Positions 1 to 13,309 of a stretch of 64,000 nt of DNA are shown here, piece by piece (positions within the stretch are counted from its first letter, which is position 1; the number at the start of each line of letters is the position of its first letter). Under the pieces are notes generated by a model that had not been told where the DNA came from, ran no database searches, and saw only the letters and a list, made by a program, of their open reading frames with translations. Where the stretch lies: contig OZ035962.1 of assembly GCA_964034945.1 (NCBI GenBank), positions 29,216,943 to 29,280,942 of the forward strand. Reading direction: 5' to 3'. The translations under genes and the position numbers were made by a program. Origin of the DNA: Chrysopilus asiliformis (lineage: Eukaryota; Arthropoda; Insecta; Diptera; Rhagionidae).

Positions 1-1617
1 GATTGAATGAATGGATGAATGACTGAGTGAATGTAGAAATTGTAGGGTAAGGAATGAATGGGCGACTTGAATGGAACCACAAGGAAATGATGGTATGGAA
101 ACCATCAGTAAAACCCTTTGGAATTCTACTGCTTAGAAGGCACTTCAAGCATGATTACACTAAAAACTTGGATATAAAACTTCTCATATTGTTGCATACG
201 TCGACACGTCGGACTATCTGGCTATATTTTTGGATCATTTTCGGATATATATATCTGTATATCCGGTGTAAATAGATATTTCCAGTTTACAGCCACCATG
301 GTAGTAAAATATTTCATTTCATAGCTCAGTTCCTCTTACACTCTATGCGATATTTGTTTTCATTGTGTATGCGGTCTTAGCCATCCCGAAAAAAAGTTAT
401 TGCTTTAATTAAACTTCAACAAAATGTCAAGGATAAAAAAAATCTACAGCCAAACACATATTCAAGTACACAAACAGTGGGGAATAATTGACGAGATGAA
501 AGGACGAAAAACGCACATAAACCATATTGTTAGTAAACTGCTGTTTTATACTTATATTGAGAGCGTAAAACTGTTTTATTGTAAAATATCCTGAGGAGGA
601 AAGGATCACAAACGAGCTCCATATAAGAGTCTGACGCCGTTAAAATTGTAGACACATATTTTTCCGTTTTTTGTTAGCTTGTTTTCAAGCAGACCCATTT
701 CGAGAACTTAGTTATAATTTTATGACTATACGCCATGAACGCTTTTGATAGAAAGTATGGGATTTAGAATGCTTGAAGAAAGTCAAATACGGAATGAATT
801 TCTTTGAAATTTATGTCAATGTCGTTTAATTAAGGGCGTGTGAATAACAACAAAGTTATAGTACTTAGAAATGCTAATCTTGCAATCATATTAGCCAAAT
901 ATTGGGAGGAGTTTCGTTGATGCTGAAATATATCACCGTCAAAACTTTTGAAATTTTGATTACGAGTGTGATTAATCGAAGAGTAACAGTATTCTTTTAA
1001 TTTTTTTGTTAAAAGTGAAGAAGAAACCATCATTAAGATTAAGACACTTTTCTCTGGGACATTTAAACACGTAGCAGGATATCAAAATCTTACGCGCACT
1101 TAAAATCTTCTCAGCTGCAGGTTTTCTCGTATTTTATCGCTCTGTCGAATTTTCCCAAAATTTTGTTTAACTCCCGAAGGAAAAAAGTGGGAAATGTAAT
1201 GGGAGAGCCGCCTCGGACGACACAATTTTAGTCGTGGCAAGTTGAAGTTCATGACACAAAATTACACAAGAATTGTGGGAAATCATAACAAGATCTTAGG
1301 GGTGACCATAAAATATGTTACACATTTACGAGGACTTTGCAATAGTACGATTAGTCATACAAAGAATAGGGAAAAAGCTGTACAGACGTGGCTTCCAAGG
1401 TGGGTGGGAAGTAAGTACATCCGGAAATACGATAATTAGCGTGACGTAACATTTTTCGTTGATACAACCTTGAAGGCGGCCAATTTTGATATCCACCCGC
1501 GCCAGTGTTTCTAAAATAAGAATATTTTTCCCACTAGTTTTTTTTTTAGGGAAAAATCGAGATTTTTTTTTTTTGCATTTAATATTTTTTGCACTTTTAT
1601 ATGGGTTTACGGTAGTT
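1..1617. other. AT-rich spacer, no gene seen
   Basis: No open frame here has a recognisable domain. The first 60 bases hold a degenerate GAATGAAT-type simple repeat. The rest is AT-rich with short homopolymer runs, for example the T runs near 1540 and 1566. Confidence 0.5.
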
Positions 1618-2440
1618 TGCCGAACCTTTAATATTTAGAAAAAATCAGCTGTGATCAACGCAAAACTTTCCTGTGCAATATTTAGTTTCGGAATAAAATA
1701 TGTAAAAAAAATATTTTTTCAAATATCTTGGGAACCGTTAAAGATACGTAAAAACAGTTAAAGGAAAAAATCAAGGAAATCTCATTTCCTATATATTTAG
1801 TTTTATACATTTTTTTCATAAAAGTGCATAGTTTTCGAGAGATTTTCGAAAAAATACCGTTAGGAGATATCCGTTAGAACTACCGTTACTTTTCTAAAAG
1901 TTGATAGAAAACTACGATTTTTTTTAAAACTTAATCACAAAAAATATCAAGTCGCTAGGTCGACGCGTTCTCGAGTTATTTAAGATATGTACGTACACTC
2001 AGAAAAATGGAGGCTAACTCGACGACCTACATACGGCGTAATTGGCCTCCGGCAGGTGCGCGTTCGCCTGCATGAGGGAAAGTAAAACGGTGTTGACTTG
2101 TGGTCGGAGAAATTCTGAAATTAAGCCACCAGCAGGTGAAGTAGGGCATTGGGAGCTGCACGAGTTGACCTTAGATAGGCATTTTGAGGATGCAATGTCA
2201 TGTAATGGAAACCTCTGTAAGCCAGCTAGCGGTCAGAGTTAATCTGACAAAAAGTTGACCTGGACATTTTTCTGAGTGTACAACAGACATACTGACAGAC
2301 CGACAGACAGATGCCTGGACATCATCATAATTTTTCCTGAAACGGATTTCGTACTGATCAGAATTTTTCTAGCTGCCCCCCGTTCTGGAGTCGGTCACTG
2401 ACATGAATACAATACTTTCCTCCTATAGAAAAGGAAAGTA
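1618..2440 (-). repeat. Interspersed repeat family B, copy 1 (interrupted)
   Basis: This copy runs opposite to the copy at 20505-21180. It shares with it a block telling of reads like 'aaactttcctgtgcaatatt' near 1666, a run of weakly repeated AT-rich units, a short CAGACAGA stretch near 2300, and the end block near 2340-2420 (catgaatacaatactttcc, then a CCTATAG box). A separate MITE at 1996-2278 is inserted between the unit array and the microsatellite. No protein is encoded. The biological class is unknown; it could be a non-autonomous transposon. Confidence 0.65.
1996..2278 (+). mobile_element. MITE family C copy 1, TA target duplication
   Basis: The 283-bp element starts CACTCAGAAAAATG and ends with its exact reverse complement, and is flanked on both sides by TA (1994-1995 and 2279-2280). 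TA duplication and these ends fit the Tc1/mariner superfamily. It has no coding capacity; the short open frame inside is not transposase-like. It sits inside a family B repeat, so it inserted later. A relative lies at 29161-29349. Confidence 0.85.
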
Positions 2441-2442
2441 AA

Positions 2443-2579
2443 AATGATTAAAATATGAAGGCAAAAAATATGAGAATATTTTCAATAATTCGCATGTGTT
2501 AAATTCTAATCCAAAATTGTATTAAGATTTCAGCAATATAATTTTTGGATTGAAAAGTACTCCAGGATTTTTTGCCGTG
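2443..2579 (+). mobile_element. MITE family D, truncated copy
   Basis: This stretch matches the right half of the element at 60299-60665, sharing the blocks 'ttaaattctaatccaaaatt' and 'tttttggattgaaaagtac', and ends in a TTTTTTGCCGTG terminus similar to the TTTTTGCTGTG end of the other copy. The left half is missing. It lies directly beside the family B repeat. Confidence 0.6.
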
Positions 2580-4014
2580 CGGGAAAATTGCTGGGTACAT
2601 TTATTTATTTTATTAATATAACCACAAACGTTGCCCGTAATCAAAAAAATTGAGTACTTTTTAATCAAACTCGTATGATAGAGAAAATATCTCTTCCCCA
2701 ATTTTCCTTAAATTTTCAAATGTTTAGCCAAAAGTAAATAAAAACCATAAGAAATACTCATTTTTACAACTAATATTTACGACACTAGTAGAAAAACCTT
2801 CATATTCAAATTCAAGTAATTCAAACAAAAAAAAATCACATTATTTGTGTTAAAATAAATCCCTTTTTTATGACAAAAAAAAACCTTTCAGCACCGAATT
2901 CGTGTAAATATGATCGAAATCGACAATTTGGGATTTACGCGATTTCTCTGGAGACCTCTATCAGCATACAGATTTTTTTATTCTAAACCACGAATAGAAA
3001 TTCCCACCCGCAAAATAATTTTTACTTCTTTTCTTTATGCTTTTATTTTTTGTATTTGTCGGTAGTTGTGAATGTGTTAGAAAAAATGTATAACCATGAA
3101 ATATAGATGGGTGCGAAAAATTGCCTGACAAAACCGCCCTCCACGCGATCTCTTTGGTGGTTAGAGATAATAATTTTTATGAAGGCGCGTAAAAATTATT
3201 ACGCATATATTATTTATACAAGAGGAGTCTGGTTAAATTGAATTTTATTAGAGTTTTTCTTATGAACAAGTTCAGGAATATTCACTTATATATCTAACCA
3301 TAAACAAACACTTGCATATATAGATATGGATACTCTTAGATACATTTAACTGTACATAAATACATAATTTCAGTGTATTTCAGAATTTTTTTTCTGAGTA
3401 TTGTATTTGTATTCTTCTATACCTACTGTAGTATGAATAATCAATTTAACGTAGGAAAAGCTCTAAGCATTTAGACATTTTTCCCATCTCTACCAACTCT
3501 CTAATACCTAATGTAAATACTTATAAGGGGTGGAAAAGTAAACACGAGAACTGAAATTCTAATTGAATGTTGGTGTGCGTTTTGTGGCAAGGTGAAATTG
3601 AAATTATTGCCATAAATGTGGTCGTAAATTAAACGAAATCGTAGTTTAGTGCGTTTTAATATGATCATCATTTATATATGATTTTCATAACCATAATTAA
3701 AAGGCATATACGTAATTTTCTATCAAAGTGGATAATAAATTATTTATATTAGTAAAAAGCTATTCGATTATTTTAAATGTTGTTTACATTATTTATGAAA
3801 AGTACAAACATAGAACAGAAATATTGATGGCATTGCAGAAATATTATTTAGTTAGAGGAAATTCATTGATATTTCAAACTTAATTATGTCAGATAACCAG
3901 TTTTTAATTGAAAATTTTATGAAATCCGTACAAATTCTGACATATAAGTTGATGCTTCCCATTATGGTCTCTGGTTAAACCAATTAGGAGGTTGATTTAA
4001 AACCACAAAGCCTG
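2580..4014. other. AT-rich spacer, no gene seen
   Basis: I see no coding frame, RNA gene or repeat with recognisable ends. Poly-A and poly-T runs are frequent. Confidence 0.5.
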
Positions 4015-5240
4015 CTAAAAAAATATCAGTTGTGACAAACACAAAACTTTCCTCTGCAATATTTTGTTTCGGAAAAAATATGTAAAAAAGAATATTTTTT
4101 TCAAATATCGCGAGAACTGTTAAAGATACGTTAAAACCTTTAAAGGAAAAATGTGGAAAATTTTATTTCCTATAAATTTAGTAACACGCATTTGTTTTTT
4201 TTTTTAAAGCGCATCGGTCTGGGAGGATAAATGTCTGGGAGGTACTCGTTATTTTTCCAAAAGTTAATTTTTTAAAAGTTGACAGAAAACTACGATTATT
4301 GTAAAACTAATTTACGAAAAATTTCAAGTCGGTAAATCAACGCGTTCTCGATTTATTTAAAAGTACATGCTCGGAGACCTCAAAATCCTACTTTTGCTGA
4401 TTTTTGGGGAAAAACGAAGTTCACATTATCTTTACAGAGCTTTTCCAGAGTTTTTAAATTCCCGACCTAGAAAGCTAGAACTAAAACTAACACACGATAA
4501 CAAAATTTCATAGAAATCGGTTGAGTGATTATTGAGTAATCGCTGTCATCGATTTTTGAAACGTTGTTTTGAGACACCAGGTGAGGGTTATCGAGGGGAG
4601 GGAAAAGTCAGGTTTGTAGTGGAAAAATCGAAAGCCTTTAGCCCCCTTAGTGATACTGTAAAGTTTCATTAAGATCGGACCACCCAATTCTAAGATACCA
4701 GGCGAGGGGAGGGAAAAGTCAGGTTTGTAGTGGAAAAATCGAAAGCCAACAGCCCCCTTAGTAATACTGTAAAGTTTCATTAAGATCGGACGACCCAATT
4801 CGAAGGTACCAGGCGAGGGGTATCGAGGGGAGTGAAAAGTCAGGTTTGTAGTGGAAAAATCGAAAGCCCTTAGCCCCCTTAGTTATAGTGTAAAATTTCA
4901 TTGAAATCAGACCACCCAGTTCGAAGATAACATGCGAGGGGTATCGAGAGGAATTTTCTCAAAGGTGAGACCTATCTAGATTGGTTTTTTGTCCCCGAAA
5001 ATCCCTAGCCAAATCGTTAGGCGGGTTTTCGAGATCGTTGTGCAAATATTCCTCGTATTATATTATAGGATACCTACAACAGACAGACCGATAGACCGAC
5101 AAACCGACAGACAGATGCACGGACATAATTTTGCCTGAAATGGATTTCGTACTGATCAGAAGTTTTCCACCTGCCTCTGTTCTCGAACCGGTCTCCATCA
5201 TGAGTACAATACTTTCCCTCTATAGATGAATAAAGTAAAA
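4015..5240 (-). repeat. Interspersed repeat family B, copy 2 (longest)
   Basis: It begins with the shared block around 4046 (acacaaaactttcctctgca) and ends with the CTATAGATG/GAAAGT block near 5220. It contains AT-rich units with 'cgagaactgttaaagatacg', then a GC-richer tandem array (4577-4950), then an ACAGACAGACCGATAGACC microsatellite near 5080 and the end block (catgagtacaatactttccc). The short frames inside are by-products of the repeats. It is the longest family member and so the best guide to the full unit. Confidence 0.65.
4577..4950 (+). repeat. Tandem array, about three 121-bp units
   Basis: Three units carry the marker 'aaaagtcaggtttgtagtgg' at about 4604, 4715 and 4836. The spacing is 111 and 121 bases; the shorter second unit lacks a ten-base block (tatcgagggg). 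A fourth partial unit starts near 4930. The array is embedded in family B copy 2 and was not seen in the other copies. Confidence 0.85.
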
Positions 5241-7730
5241 AAGAAGAGTTCTGCTTGTTTTTCACAATTTTTTCTTGGTTTCACTTGTTAGATTGTTAGT
5301 TTCCTTAATTCAAATCTTGTAATTTAATTTTGGCTCATTTTCCGGTCATCCGATTGACTTGAAATTTTGAAATTTTGTAACTCCGATTGTTTCACTGTTG
5401 CACTGTTGTGCAATATGTTTGTATGCATGTACGATAAAACGCAAAATGTTTTGGTGATTTTTTTGAAATGCTCCTTTTTATTTATTTTAATACACACCCA
5501 AATATAATAAACGCGTAATAGATTCGCAGAAAAATTGCGACTTTTATGGATTTAATTGTTTATTTATTTTCAGCTTTTATACAATTTACATCTAGGAAGT
5601 CTTTGCACATTTCCGTCATAATAACAATAACAGATCACATTGTCCCATTGAAATATCACAAAAATTGATCATCTACGTGTTTGCTTAAGGCTTCTTGTGT
5701 AATATTATACTAAAAACGTGTTTTTATTTAAGACGTATCCTCTACGTCTTAAATAAAAACAAATTTCTTATTCGAAGATTAGAAATCAAAACAATTTTCC
5801 TGCGAAAAAAACATTCTTAACAAAAATTCGACTACAACGTTTTAACGCCATAAACATAATATAAAAAAACATACTTCAAAATTAATAGGTTTAGATATTT
5901 GAATGGGCCATCTTACAAGTTTTAATGTAAATGTAGGCATAGAATCCTGTTTAACAGGAAGCATCTGTAATTAAAAGTAAAGATGCTAGAGGCATAAATA
6001 AAATGGTAGCATGCCATATTGCCGACAGATAATGTCAAGCCAATCCATTTTAATACCATGGCTCAGCAGCATCCTCCCATCATTCATTTTGTATTATTTT
6101 TTTTATAGCATCAAGGAATAATCAAGGCGCTCCATTGGATTTATGATTGTTATTCATCCACGAAGGCGACGGAAATTCTTTTTCAAACTAATTACCTGTT
6201 CCTCTCGAAATTACGAGTATATGCCACGGATAAAATACAAAGAAAAGAAGATGAAAAAACAGACAACAAACAGAGAAAAAAATTAGGCATTTTTGAGACA
6301 GCTGAGAAAAACATTAACTTGGCTTAAATTCTTGTCAGAGAGGACATAAAAACTGCTTGAATTTCCCTCCGGTATGTAAATTAACGTGAAATTAAGAAAA
6401 TGGAAACAATAACGTCTGGCATAAGAGGTGTGGGAGCAAAAGCCTGTTGGAAAAGTTGAAAATCCAAGGTAGTGGCAGTGTTAGCGGAAAACTGCTATTC
6501 TAGAGAAACACTGTATCAAAGTTTTTCTCTTTTTCCAGGAGTAAGTTAAAAAGGCAAGGGAATTAAAGCCCAAGGCTACAAAATATCGTAATTTTAAACA
6601 AAAGCACAAAGTTTTCGACATCAGAAAAGCTTCTACCATTCAATGGTCCGTTACTCTTTGAATTCAAACTAAAAATAACAGTGGGTGGTAGCCACACTAT
6701 ACTGTGGGAACTTCTTTAACAAAACAAACATTAAAAGCTCGGTTTTTGTTTGTTGATACTTATAGAATCTATGTTTTATGTATGTTCGAAATGCTTAAAC
6801 TTCTACTCCTAGAACATTTTCACAATAAATGAAAAAAAGAAATTGCTATTCGAAAATTATTTTCATCCCTTCATGATGTGGAAATTGCATCAATTTTTCT
6901 CTTAATCACAATATGGGAGACTTTCTTAGGTACACGTTAATGGCATTTCGTATATCGTAATCTTGGGGTTTCCACTATAATTTTTTTCTATTGGTAGAAA
7001 AAAAACCCTCTGTCAAATTTCAAATCTAGTGGCTTTCCGTAAAATGTGTAATTTCGTTCTTTATGATAACCCTCCTCTTCCCCCCCTTGACACACCGTCT
7101 CCCACGGCCCGCGGCAAGCATTTTCACAACTTTTTGGTACTGAGTTCAGTATCGGAGCTGCACTAGCATCCACCATTTTATGTTTTTCAAAGCTGAAAAT
7201 GCAACTGGATTAGCTCTGAATTTATGAACGAAATTCTATATCTCAAAAACTAGTGCTGACCCTGACAAACCAATATCAGATTCGAAATCAGTGATGACAA
7301 ATTTCCCCAAAAAAAGCTAATATCCAGTTCACCGGAAAAACAATTATTTTTCTAAGTTCTTTAATTTAAAAACCCAGACAGCGAGTATTCCCTTTCCTGA
7401 TTTCGACAATATTGCTTCACGCGCTTCCCATTTTTTTTCCTAAGTTCGACTATTTTTTGAAGGTGTTTTATTTTAGATCTCACACGATGGATACTTGGTA
7501 CCTATAATCAAATTAAAGAACATAGCTCCTGGAAGCAGCATTAAATAATTTTTTGCAATGTTTCTTCAAATCAAAGAATATGCGGATATGGTTCAAATTA
7601 GGTGAAAAAATTTGAACCTAACTGACAAGTGAAAGTAAATAAAATCTTTTAACAACCCGACATAGATCCAATCTTTGGTCAAATAAACCATTTTCGAGTG
7701 TACCACCAACCAACCACTTTTCTATTTTTA
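5241..7730. other. AT-rich spacer with a remnant of a microsatellite-linked repeat
   Basis: Near 5310-5400 the block 'tccgattgacttgaaatttt' resembles the sequence that follows the microsatellite near 7850, so a small repeat remnant is likely. A perfect hairpin lies at 5720-5760. No gene is recognisable in the remainder. Confidence 0.45.
5720..5760. repeat. Perfect 18-bp hairpin
   Basis: Arms 5720-5737 and 5743-5760 are exact reverse complements (GTTTTTATTTAAGACGTA and its complement) around a five-base loop TCCTC. No T run or gene suggests a terminator role. It could be the remnant of a fold-back element. Confidence 0.85.
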
Positions 7731-7918
7731 AAAGCTTTTATTAAAAGCTTTTTTAAAAGCTTTTATTAGCTTGCCTTCGTGTCTGTCTGTCTGTCTGTTT
7801 GTCAGATCAAATCTTGCAACCCAATTTTGACCCACTTCCACTTGTCCGATTGACTTGAAATTTTGCACACTTATATAAGTCCGATGACAATACAATATTT
7901 TCACTACTTCGTCCTTTT

Positions 7919-8402
7919 AAGGATAACGAAAGGTCCTGTAAGGATAACGTGATTATCCTTTTCTCCAAATTTTCCGGAAAAAATCTATTCTGGGGGTTTT
8001 TGGGGTCGCTGAATCCGAATCTGTCATTAAAAAGTCAGTAAGGATAACGGAAGGTCCTGTAAGGATACCGTGATTATCCCTTTCTCCAAATTTTCCGGAA
8101 AAAAATCTATTCTGGGGGTTTTTGAGGTCGCTAAATCCGAATCTGCCACTAGAAAGTCTGTAAGGATAACGGAAGGTCCTGTAAGGATAACGTGATTATC
8201 CCTTTCTCCAAATTTTCCGGAAAAAAATCTATTCTGGGGGTTTTTGGGGTCGCTGAATCCGAATCTGTCATTAAAAAGTCTGTATGGATAACGGAAGGTC
8301 CTGTAAAGATAACGTGATTATCCTTTTTCTCAATTGTTCCGGGAAAAAATATATTCTGGGGGTTTTTGGGGTCGCTGAATACGATTCTCAAGTTAAAAAG
8401 CC
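7919..8402 (+). repeat. Tandem array of four ~121-bp units
   Basis: The marker AGGTCCTGTAAGGATA recurs at about 7931, 8052, 8174 and 8296. Each unit continues with a TTTTCCGGAAAAAA box and a GGGGGTTTTTGGGGTCGCTGAA box. The last unit is the most diverged. A related array of the same period is at 32543-32850. The 101-residue minus-strand frame through it is a by-product. Confidence 0.9.
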
Positions 8403-8457
8403 TGTAAGGACATCTCAAATGTAAGGATATATATTCGAAGACTAAAAAGAACAAAAT

Positions 8458-8727
8458 AAAAAAAATAAAAAAAAAATTTAAAAAAAAGCTTTTATTAAAA
8501 AAGAATGCACTAAAAAGAAAAAAATAATTTTCTGGACGCTGTGTATCACAAATATAAAAGCTTTTAAAAAGCGAGATAAAGCATAAAACAATAAAATAAA
8601 AATTTATCTCGCTTTTAAAAAGCTTTTATATTTGTGATACACAGCGTCCAGAAAATTATTTTTTTATTTTTAGTGCATTCTTTTTTAATAAAAGCTTTTT
8701 TTAAAAAAAAATTTTATTTTTTTTTTA
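8458..8727. repeat. Long near-perfect inverted repeat (hairpin, arms ~120 bp)
   Basis: The left arm ends at 8580 (GAGATAAA) and the right arm begins at 8603 (TTTATCTC), leaving a 22-base AT-rich loop. The arms include the readable block 'ctggacgctgtgtatcacaa' and its complement near 8620-8655. A few length differences occur in A/T runs. This is a fold-back structure of the kind seen in fold-back transposons and palindromic MITEs. Confidence 0.9.
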
Positions 8728-8730
8728 CAT

Positions 8731-10751
8731 ATAAGGGTGGCGGTAGGGACAGAAACAAAAAAAAATATTACAAAAAATACGAAATTACTTGAAAATTTTA
8801 AATTTTGATCTCTCTGAAAAACATAAAAAAGCCGCTTTAGTGTTGACCTAAAAATAAAAGACCATTTTCTCCTGGATGAATCCTTAACTCCGAACAATGT
8901 CTAACCAATTGTTTTTCTCCTTACATCCTTGCCTTACACTTAACTGAAATACCTTTGCCGATTATACGAGAGAGAAAAGGTAATATCCGTTGTGGTATTA
9001 TGACTCAAAAAGTCAATTCAAAAAGCTTTTTATTTTTGCACATTTACAATTTTCATCTCTTTACAGAATCCCTGTCCATCCATTATACCTATCAAATCCC
9101 TACACCTTCACAACTTGCGAGTTATTTTTTGTCGTGGCAGAAAAAGGACCTCTAGGACCTGTAGAATACTCATATGTAAGAAAAACAAACCGTTGCGTTG
9201 CAAAACATTCAAGTACGTGTCGTTTGGACCTTTTTTCTCGTTGTTATTGTTTTTTAAAAAATCACTGGAGGCTTTTTTTGCCATAAGTAAATCTAGATAA
9301 CCTTCTCGCATTTTATTTTCCTACACCATTTATAAATATTAAAGGTCGACTAGTTGATCGATAAATATACTAAAGTGTAGAGTATTAAGCACTAAAGCTT
9401 TAAATCTATTTCCATATTCAAAGAATACACTTTTTTGTTAAACTTTTTTTTCACTTACACTTTCACATGACGCCTTCTAATCCCATTTCAATGTTGTTTT
9501 TACAATTTCGTGTTTTTTTTTTTTCACAAATTTCAAAGCAAAAACAAAAAAATCAAGCGTTTTATTCTGTTTCATTTGCAAAAACGGATTAAGTTGGTCC
9601 GGATAGCATGCGAAAAGTGCCCAGGAATTGCGTTGCGATGTGCTACAAACCAGAGAAATATGGAAAATCACTGGGAATCCTCTTCCCTAATATGAATACC
9701 AACGTAAATAAATGGCAAACTGTGACTTTGTAAGGCCTACTTTGTTATTCACAATTTGCTGATTCCGTATACTAACTAACCTACAATACTACCATCCAGG
9801 GGTTGACAGGGAAAATAAAAAGGGTTGGGGGTGACAAAAGGTTGACAATGGTGGAGAAAGCAAAAGTGGACCGTGAGAAAACTTATACAGTCGAGATTTT
9901 ATTATTTTTGGATTAAAACTTTTCCTTTGTTCTGTTTCGCTAATATATTTATATAAATTTTGTATTTATCTGTAGACGATTTTCTGCAGGGAATGTACCA
10001 AAGTATTTTAAGCTGGTCGGATAGAATTGTTTGCCTATTTTAAATTCAGTAAAAAAAAACATACAAAACAAAGTTTTGAAAAAAGACTTGAATAAGTTGG
10101 AAGTTAAATTTTGATGTTTTTCAAACTTTGACCATGCTGTACAAGTTTTAAAATAAAATAATATTTAAATATTACTAAAATTATTTAATAACGAACTGTC
10201 AACTATTTTTTTTTTTTTGTATAAATTTAGACCTTTCAATTTAAGAGACTTTTTGAATTATCAACTACAGTCTACAACATCTCTATTTTCTTTATACACA
10301 AAAAATACACAAAAAAAAGAACAAAAAAAAGAATTTTTATACATCCTTAGTTATAGAACTCTGCCCAACCGATTTAAATTATTCCTTTTTTTAATTGAAA
10401 GCTACTACTATGCAGGTTTGCACAAAAATCTTAAAACTCGCTGTATTCACTTCTGTCTCCTATTTTTTTTTTTTATTTTTTTTTTTTTTTTTCAAATCTA
10501 AATGAAGTACGCACTTCAAGACAATATCTTCAAGACAATTTATTAAAGTGCTGTAAACGACGACGAGAGCAAATTTTTGACAAAAACCAATATCCGAAAA
10601 ATTATGATCAAAGAAGTTTTGAGGTTGCTGATCACGATTTTATTGCCAATATTTTCGTAAAAAAAAGACTTCCAAATATTTTCCGTATTTGTAAAACGAA
10701 TACAAAGTACATTCACAAAGGAATATGGAGGGTTTGTTGGTTTACTAAATA
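8731..10751. other. AT-rich spacer, no gene seen
   Basis: Several short frames overlap on both strands around 8955-9311 and 9477-9695 but none has a recognisable motif. Long T tracts occur at 10207-10219 and 10460-10492. Confidence 0.5.
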
Positions 10752-11059
10752 TTTTTATACCCGTATGGTGAAACCAAAGGGTATACTAACTTTGCCTTAC
10801 CGTTTGTAACGCCAAGATCCCGTCATCACACATAAAAATGAATTACACCAGTGTGTTTAGAATGATAAAAATAATTAATTTCTGCATGTCCGTCCGTCCG
10901 TCTGTCTGTCCGTCTGTCTGTCCGTCTGTCTGTCCGTCTGTCTGTCCGTCTATGTGTCCGTCTGTCTGTCTGTCCGTCTGTCTGTCCGTCTGTCTGTCCG
11001 TCTGTCTGTCCATCTGTCTGTCCGTCTGTCTGTCCGTCTGTCTGTCCGTCTGTCTGTCC

Positions 11060-11101
<42 letters not shown>

Positions 11102-11697
11102 CTGTTCGTCTGTCTGTCCGTCTGTCTGTCGGTCTGTCTGTCCGTCTGTCTGTCCGTCTGTCCGTCTGTCTGTCTGTCCGTCTGTCTGTCCGTCTGTCTG
11201 TCCGTCTGTCTGTCCGTCTGTCTGTCCGTCTGTCTGTCCGTCTGTCTGTCCGTCTGTCTGTCCGTCTGTCTGTCCGTCTGTCCGTCTGTCCGTCTGTCCG
11301 TCTGTCTGTCCGTCTATCTGCGCGGATTGCGGGGATTGAGGTAGAGACTTGAAATTTTGCGCAGATCCGTTTTTCGTAAAATGCAAGGCTAAGTTCGTTA
11401 ATGGGCAAAAATGGACCATTAAGGGGGGTACCCCCCATACGAACGAAAACGTTTTTGTGAATATCTCGAAAACGGTGCATCTTATCAAAAAAGTGCAAGA
11501 ACAAAAGTTATTTAGGATATGATTCTACATAAAACTCCCATACATCAAAATCCGATTGGAATAAATTTTAAAAAATCTTATTGGAAAGTTTGACTTCAAA
11601 GTGGAATTTTGGTACAACTGTTCGAATTTTGATACGAATATCACCATACGGGTTTTCAATAATAGCCAGATGGGCAATTATAGCTTTTATTATGTTT
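10752..11697 (+). mobile_element. Repeat family A, copy 1 (long, microsatellite-bearing)
   Basis: It begins TTTTTATACCCGTATGGTG and ends near TTATAGCTTTTATTATGTTT. The 12-base box ACCCGTATGGTG at 10759-10770 recurs inverted at 11642-11653 (CACCATACGGGT). Between them lie a conserved left block (tttgccttaccgtttgtaac), a 430-base TCTG/TCCG microsatellite and a right block with a GGGGGGTACCCCCC box near 11425. Copies at 30826, 31649 and 63761 define the family. No transposase is encoded, so if mobile it depends on a partner. Confidence 0.7.
10889..11320 (+). repeat. TCTG/TCCG microsatellite inside family A copy 1
   Basis: The array mixes GTCTGTCTGTCC units with a dominant 12-base rhythm. Because 12 is divisible by three it leaves overlapping open frames on both strands (up to 220 codons of a five-residue-type repeat). 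These frames are artefacts of the repeat and not genes. Confidence 0.95.
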
Positions 11698-13309
11698 CTG
11701 TTCTGAAACCGAACTGGATTTTTTTACCTGAACAGTTTTTTTTTGTCGTTTTTAGCTCTAATTTTGGAAATACAATTTTTAAAAAAAACTTTTCCCATCT
11801 TGATTACTTTAAAAAATTCATAAAAATTGAAAAATCTTTCAACTAAGCGATTAATTAAGCTTACATATGTAAAAAGTTATTTCAGTACCTATTAATTAAC
11901 AATGGAATGATGTTCGATACAAAGACATTAATTGAGAAAAGTAATCACCTATACGAGTATAAGTAAGTCAGATATTTATTTATTTAATAGGAAATATTTT
12001 TTGCCTAAAATACTTTGAAACTATTGATATTAATTGAGTATCAAAGTTTTTCTTTATATTTTTTTTCGACCCATCCTGTAGTTGTTAATAAAACGTTATC
12101 TCAATAAAAGTAAAGTTTCTTCCGAACCAAGGCAAGAAATTGATTAATTTCTTTTAAGAACTAAGCAAAGTTCTTGGACGTAAGGTAGAAATCTGAAGTG
12201 GAATTCAGATGAAATGTCAAAGTAGTAAGAGAAAAATGTTGGAAAAAGAAACTTTTTCACATTTATGCGTTTTCTTTTTAACAAAAAATATACTTAAGAT
12301 ATATAAACATACTTAAGATTTCAGGAGGAGAGTTTCCAAGAAGATACATAGTTTGTGGCTGATTCAGCGGAATCAAACCAGATGTTTTCTTATATTTCGA
12401 TTGAATATAAGTTTTCTTTTATTAGGTTCTGAATATAGTTGAACCGAAAAAAGAAGTTTTCCACGATATCGAAGGAAATGGCTTAAAGAAAGCCTTTGTT
12501 GATATCAAAGTTTTTTTTTTAAGTTTCTTTTTTAAAAGCTGTTCATTTTTTCCTTTGCTACAGCAACAGATTAAGGTGACCATTAAATTGAAAACAGAGC
12601 TTTTTTGAATGATTCAAGAAAAGAAAACTCAAATCGAATTTTATTGTCAATGAATATGTACAAGTTTTTGTATTCATTTTTCTTTAAAAGTTTATATTGT
12701 ACTTTTTAAAAGAGAAAAATCCCTCGATCGTGAATTTCTTTCCTGAAAATTTTGTATATGATTTTCAAACGGAAATATCTTTGCAGTAGAAAGTTTTCTG
12801 CTGCGATGAATTGATTTTAACAAAATTGCAACAATTTGTTTCGATTATATTATGAAAAAAATAGAAACATTTAAAACTTGCTATAGTCATTGGATTTCAT
12901 TTTTATTTTCTGCCTAATGGTTAAACTATCGATCTCGGATGGCTTGTTTGACGATATTATATGGAATCTTGGGGTAAACGGGAGGCTTCTTTAAATCATT
13001 CACCCAATTTGTCCCAACTCACCAAACCGATCAATTGATAGAATCATTTTTAAGTAAAAGAGTAACAGACAAACAAATATATGGTTTTTGCATCGTTTCA
13101 ATAATAGCAAATCTCAACCTAGAGATTCATTGAATTCCGTCCAGTCGTTCTTGGGTTTTGCAGTGAAAAAAAAAACTTCTATCGGTTTTCGAATAGAAAA
13201 GTACTAACGTTGGATGTCGATCAAGTTTCCAAGATACAAAAGTAAACAAAAAGAAAACTTGAAAGAAAATTGTGAATTTCTTTACAATTTTATATTTGTA
13301 AATACCAGT
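11698..13309. other. AT-rich spacer, no gene seen
   Basis: No domain, RNA gene or terminal inverted repeat was recognised. Confidence 0.5.

Larger units (their letters stand above)
7731..8730. repeat. Composite repeat: AAGCTTTT cluster, microsatellite, tandem array and long hairpin
   Basis: The left edge carries several AAAAGCTTTTATT motifs (7731-7768), followed by a TCTG microsatellite (7783-7800), the 'cgattgacttgaaatttt' block, the ~121-bp array, and a long inverted repeat that again ends in AAGCTTTTATTAAAAAAG. The same terminal motif at both ends suggests one composite mobile unit of about 1 kb. No transposase frame is present. Boundaries are approximate. Confidence 0.5.
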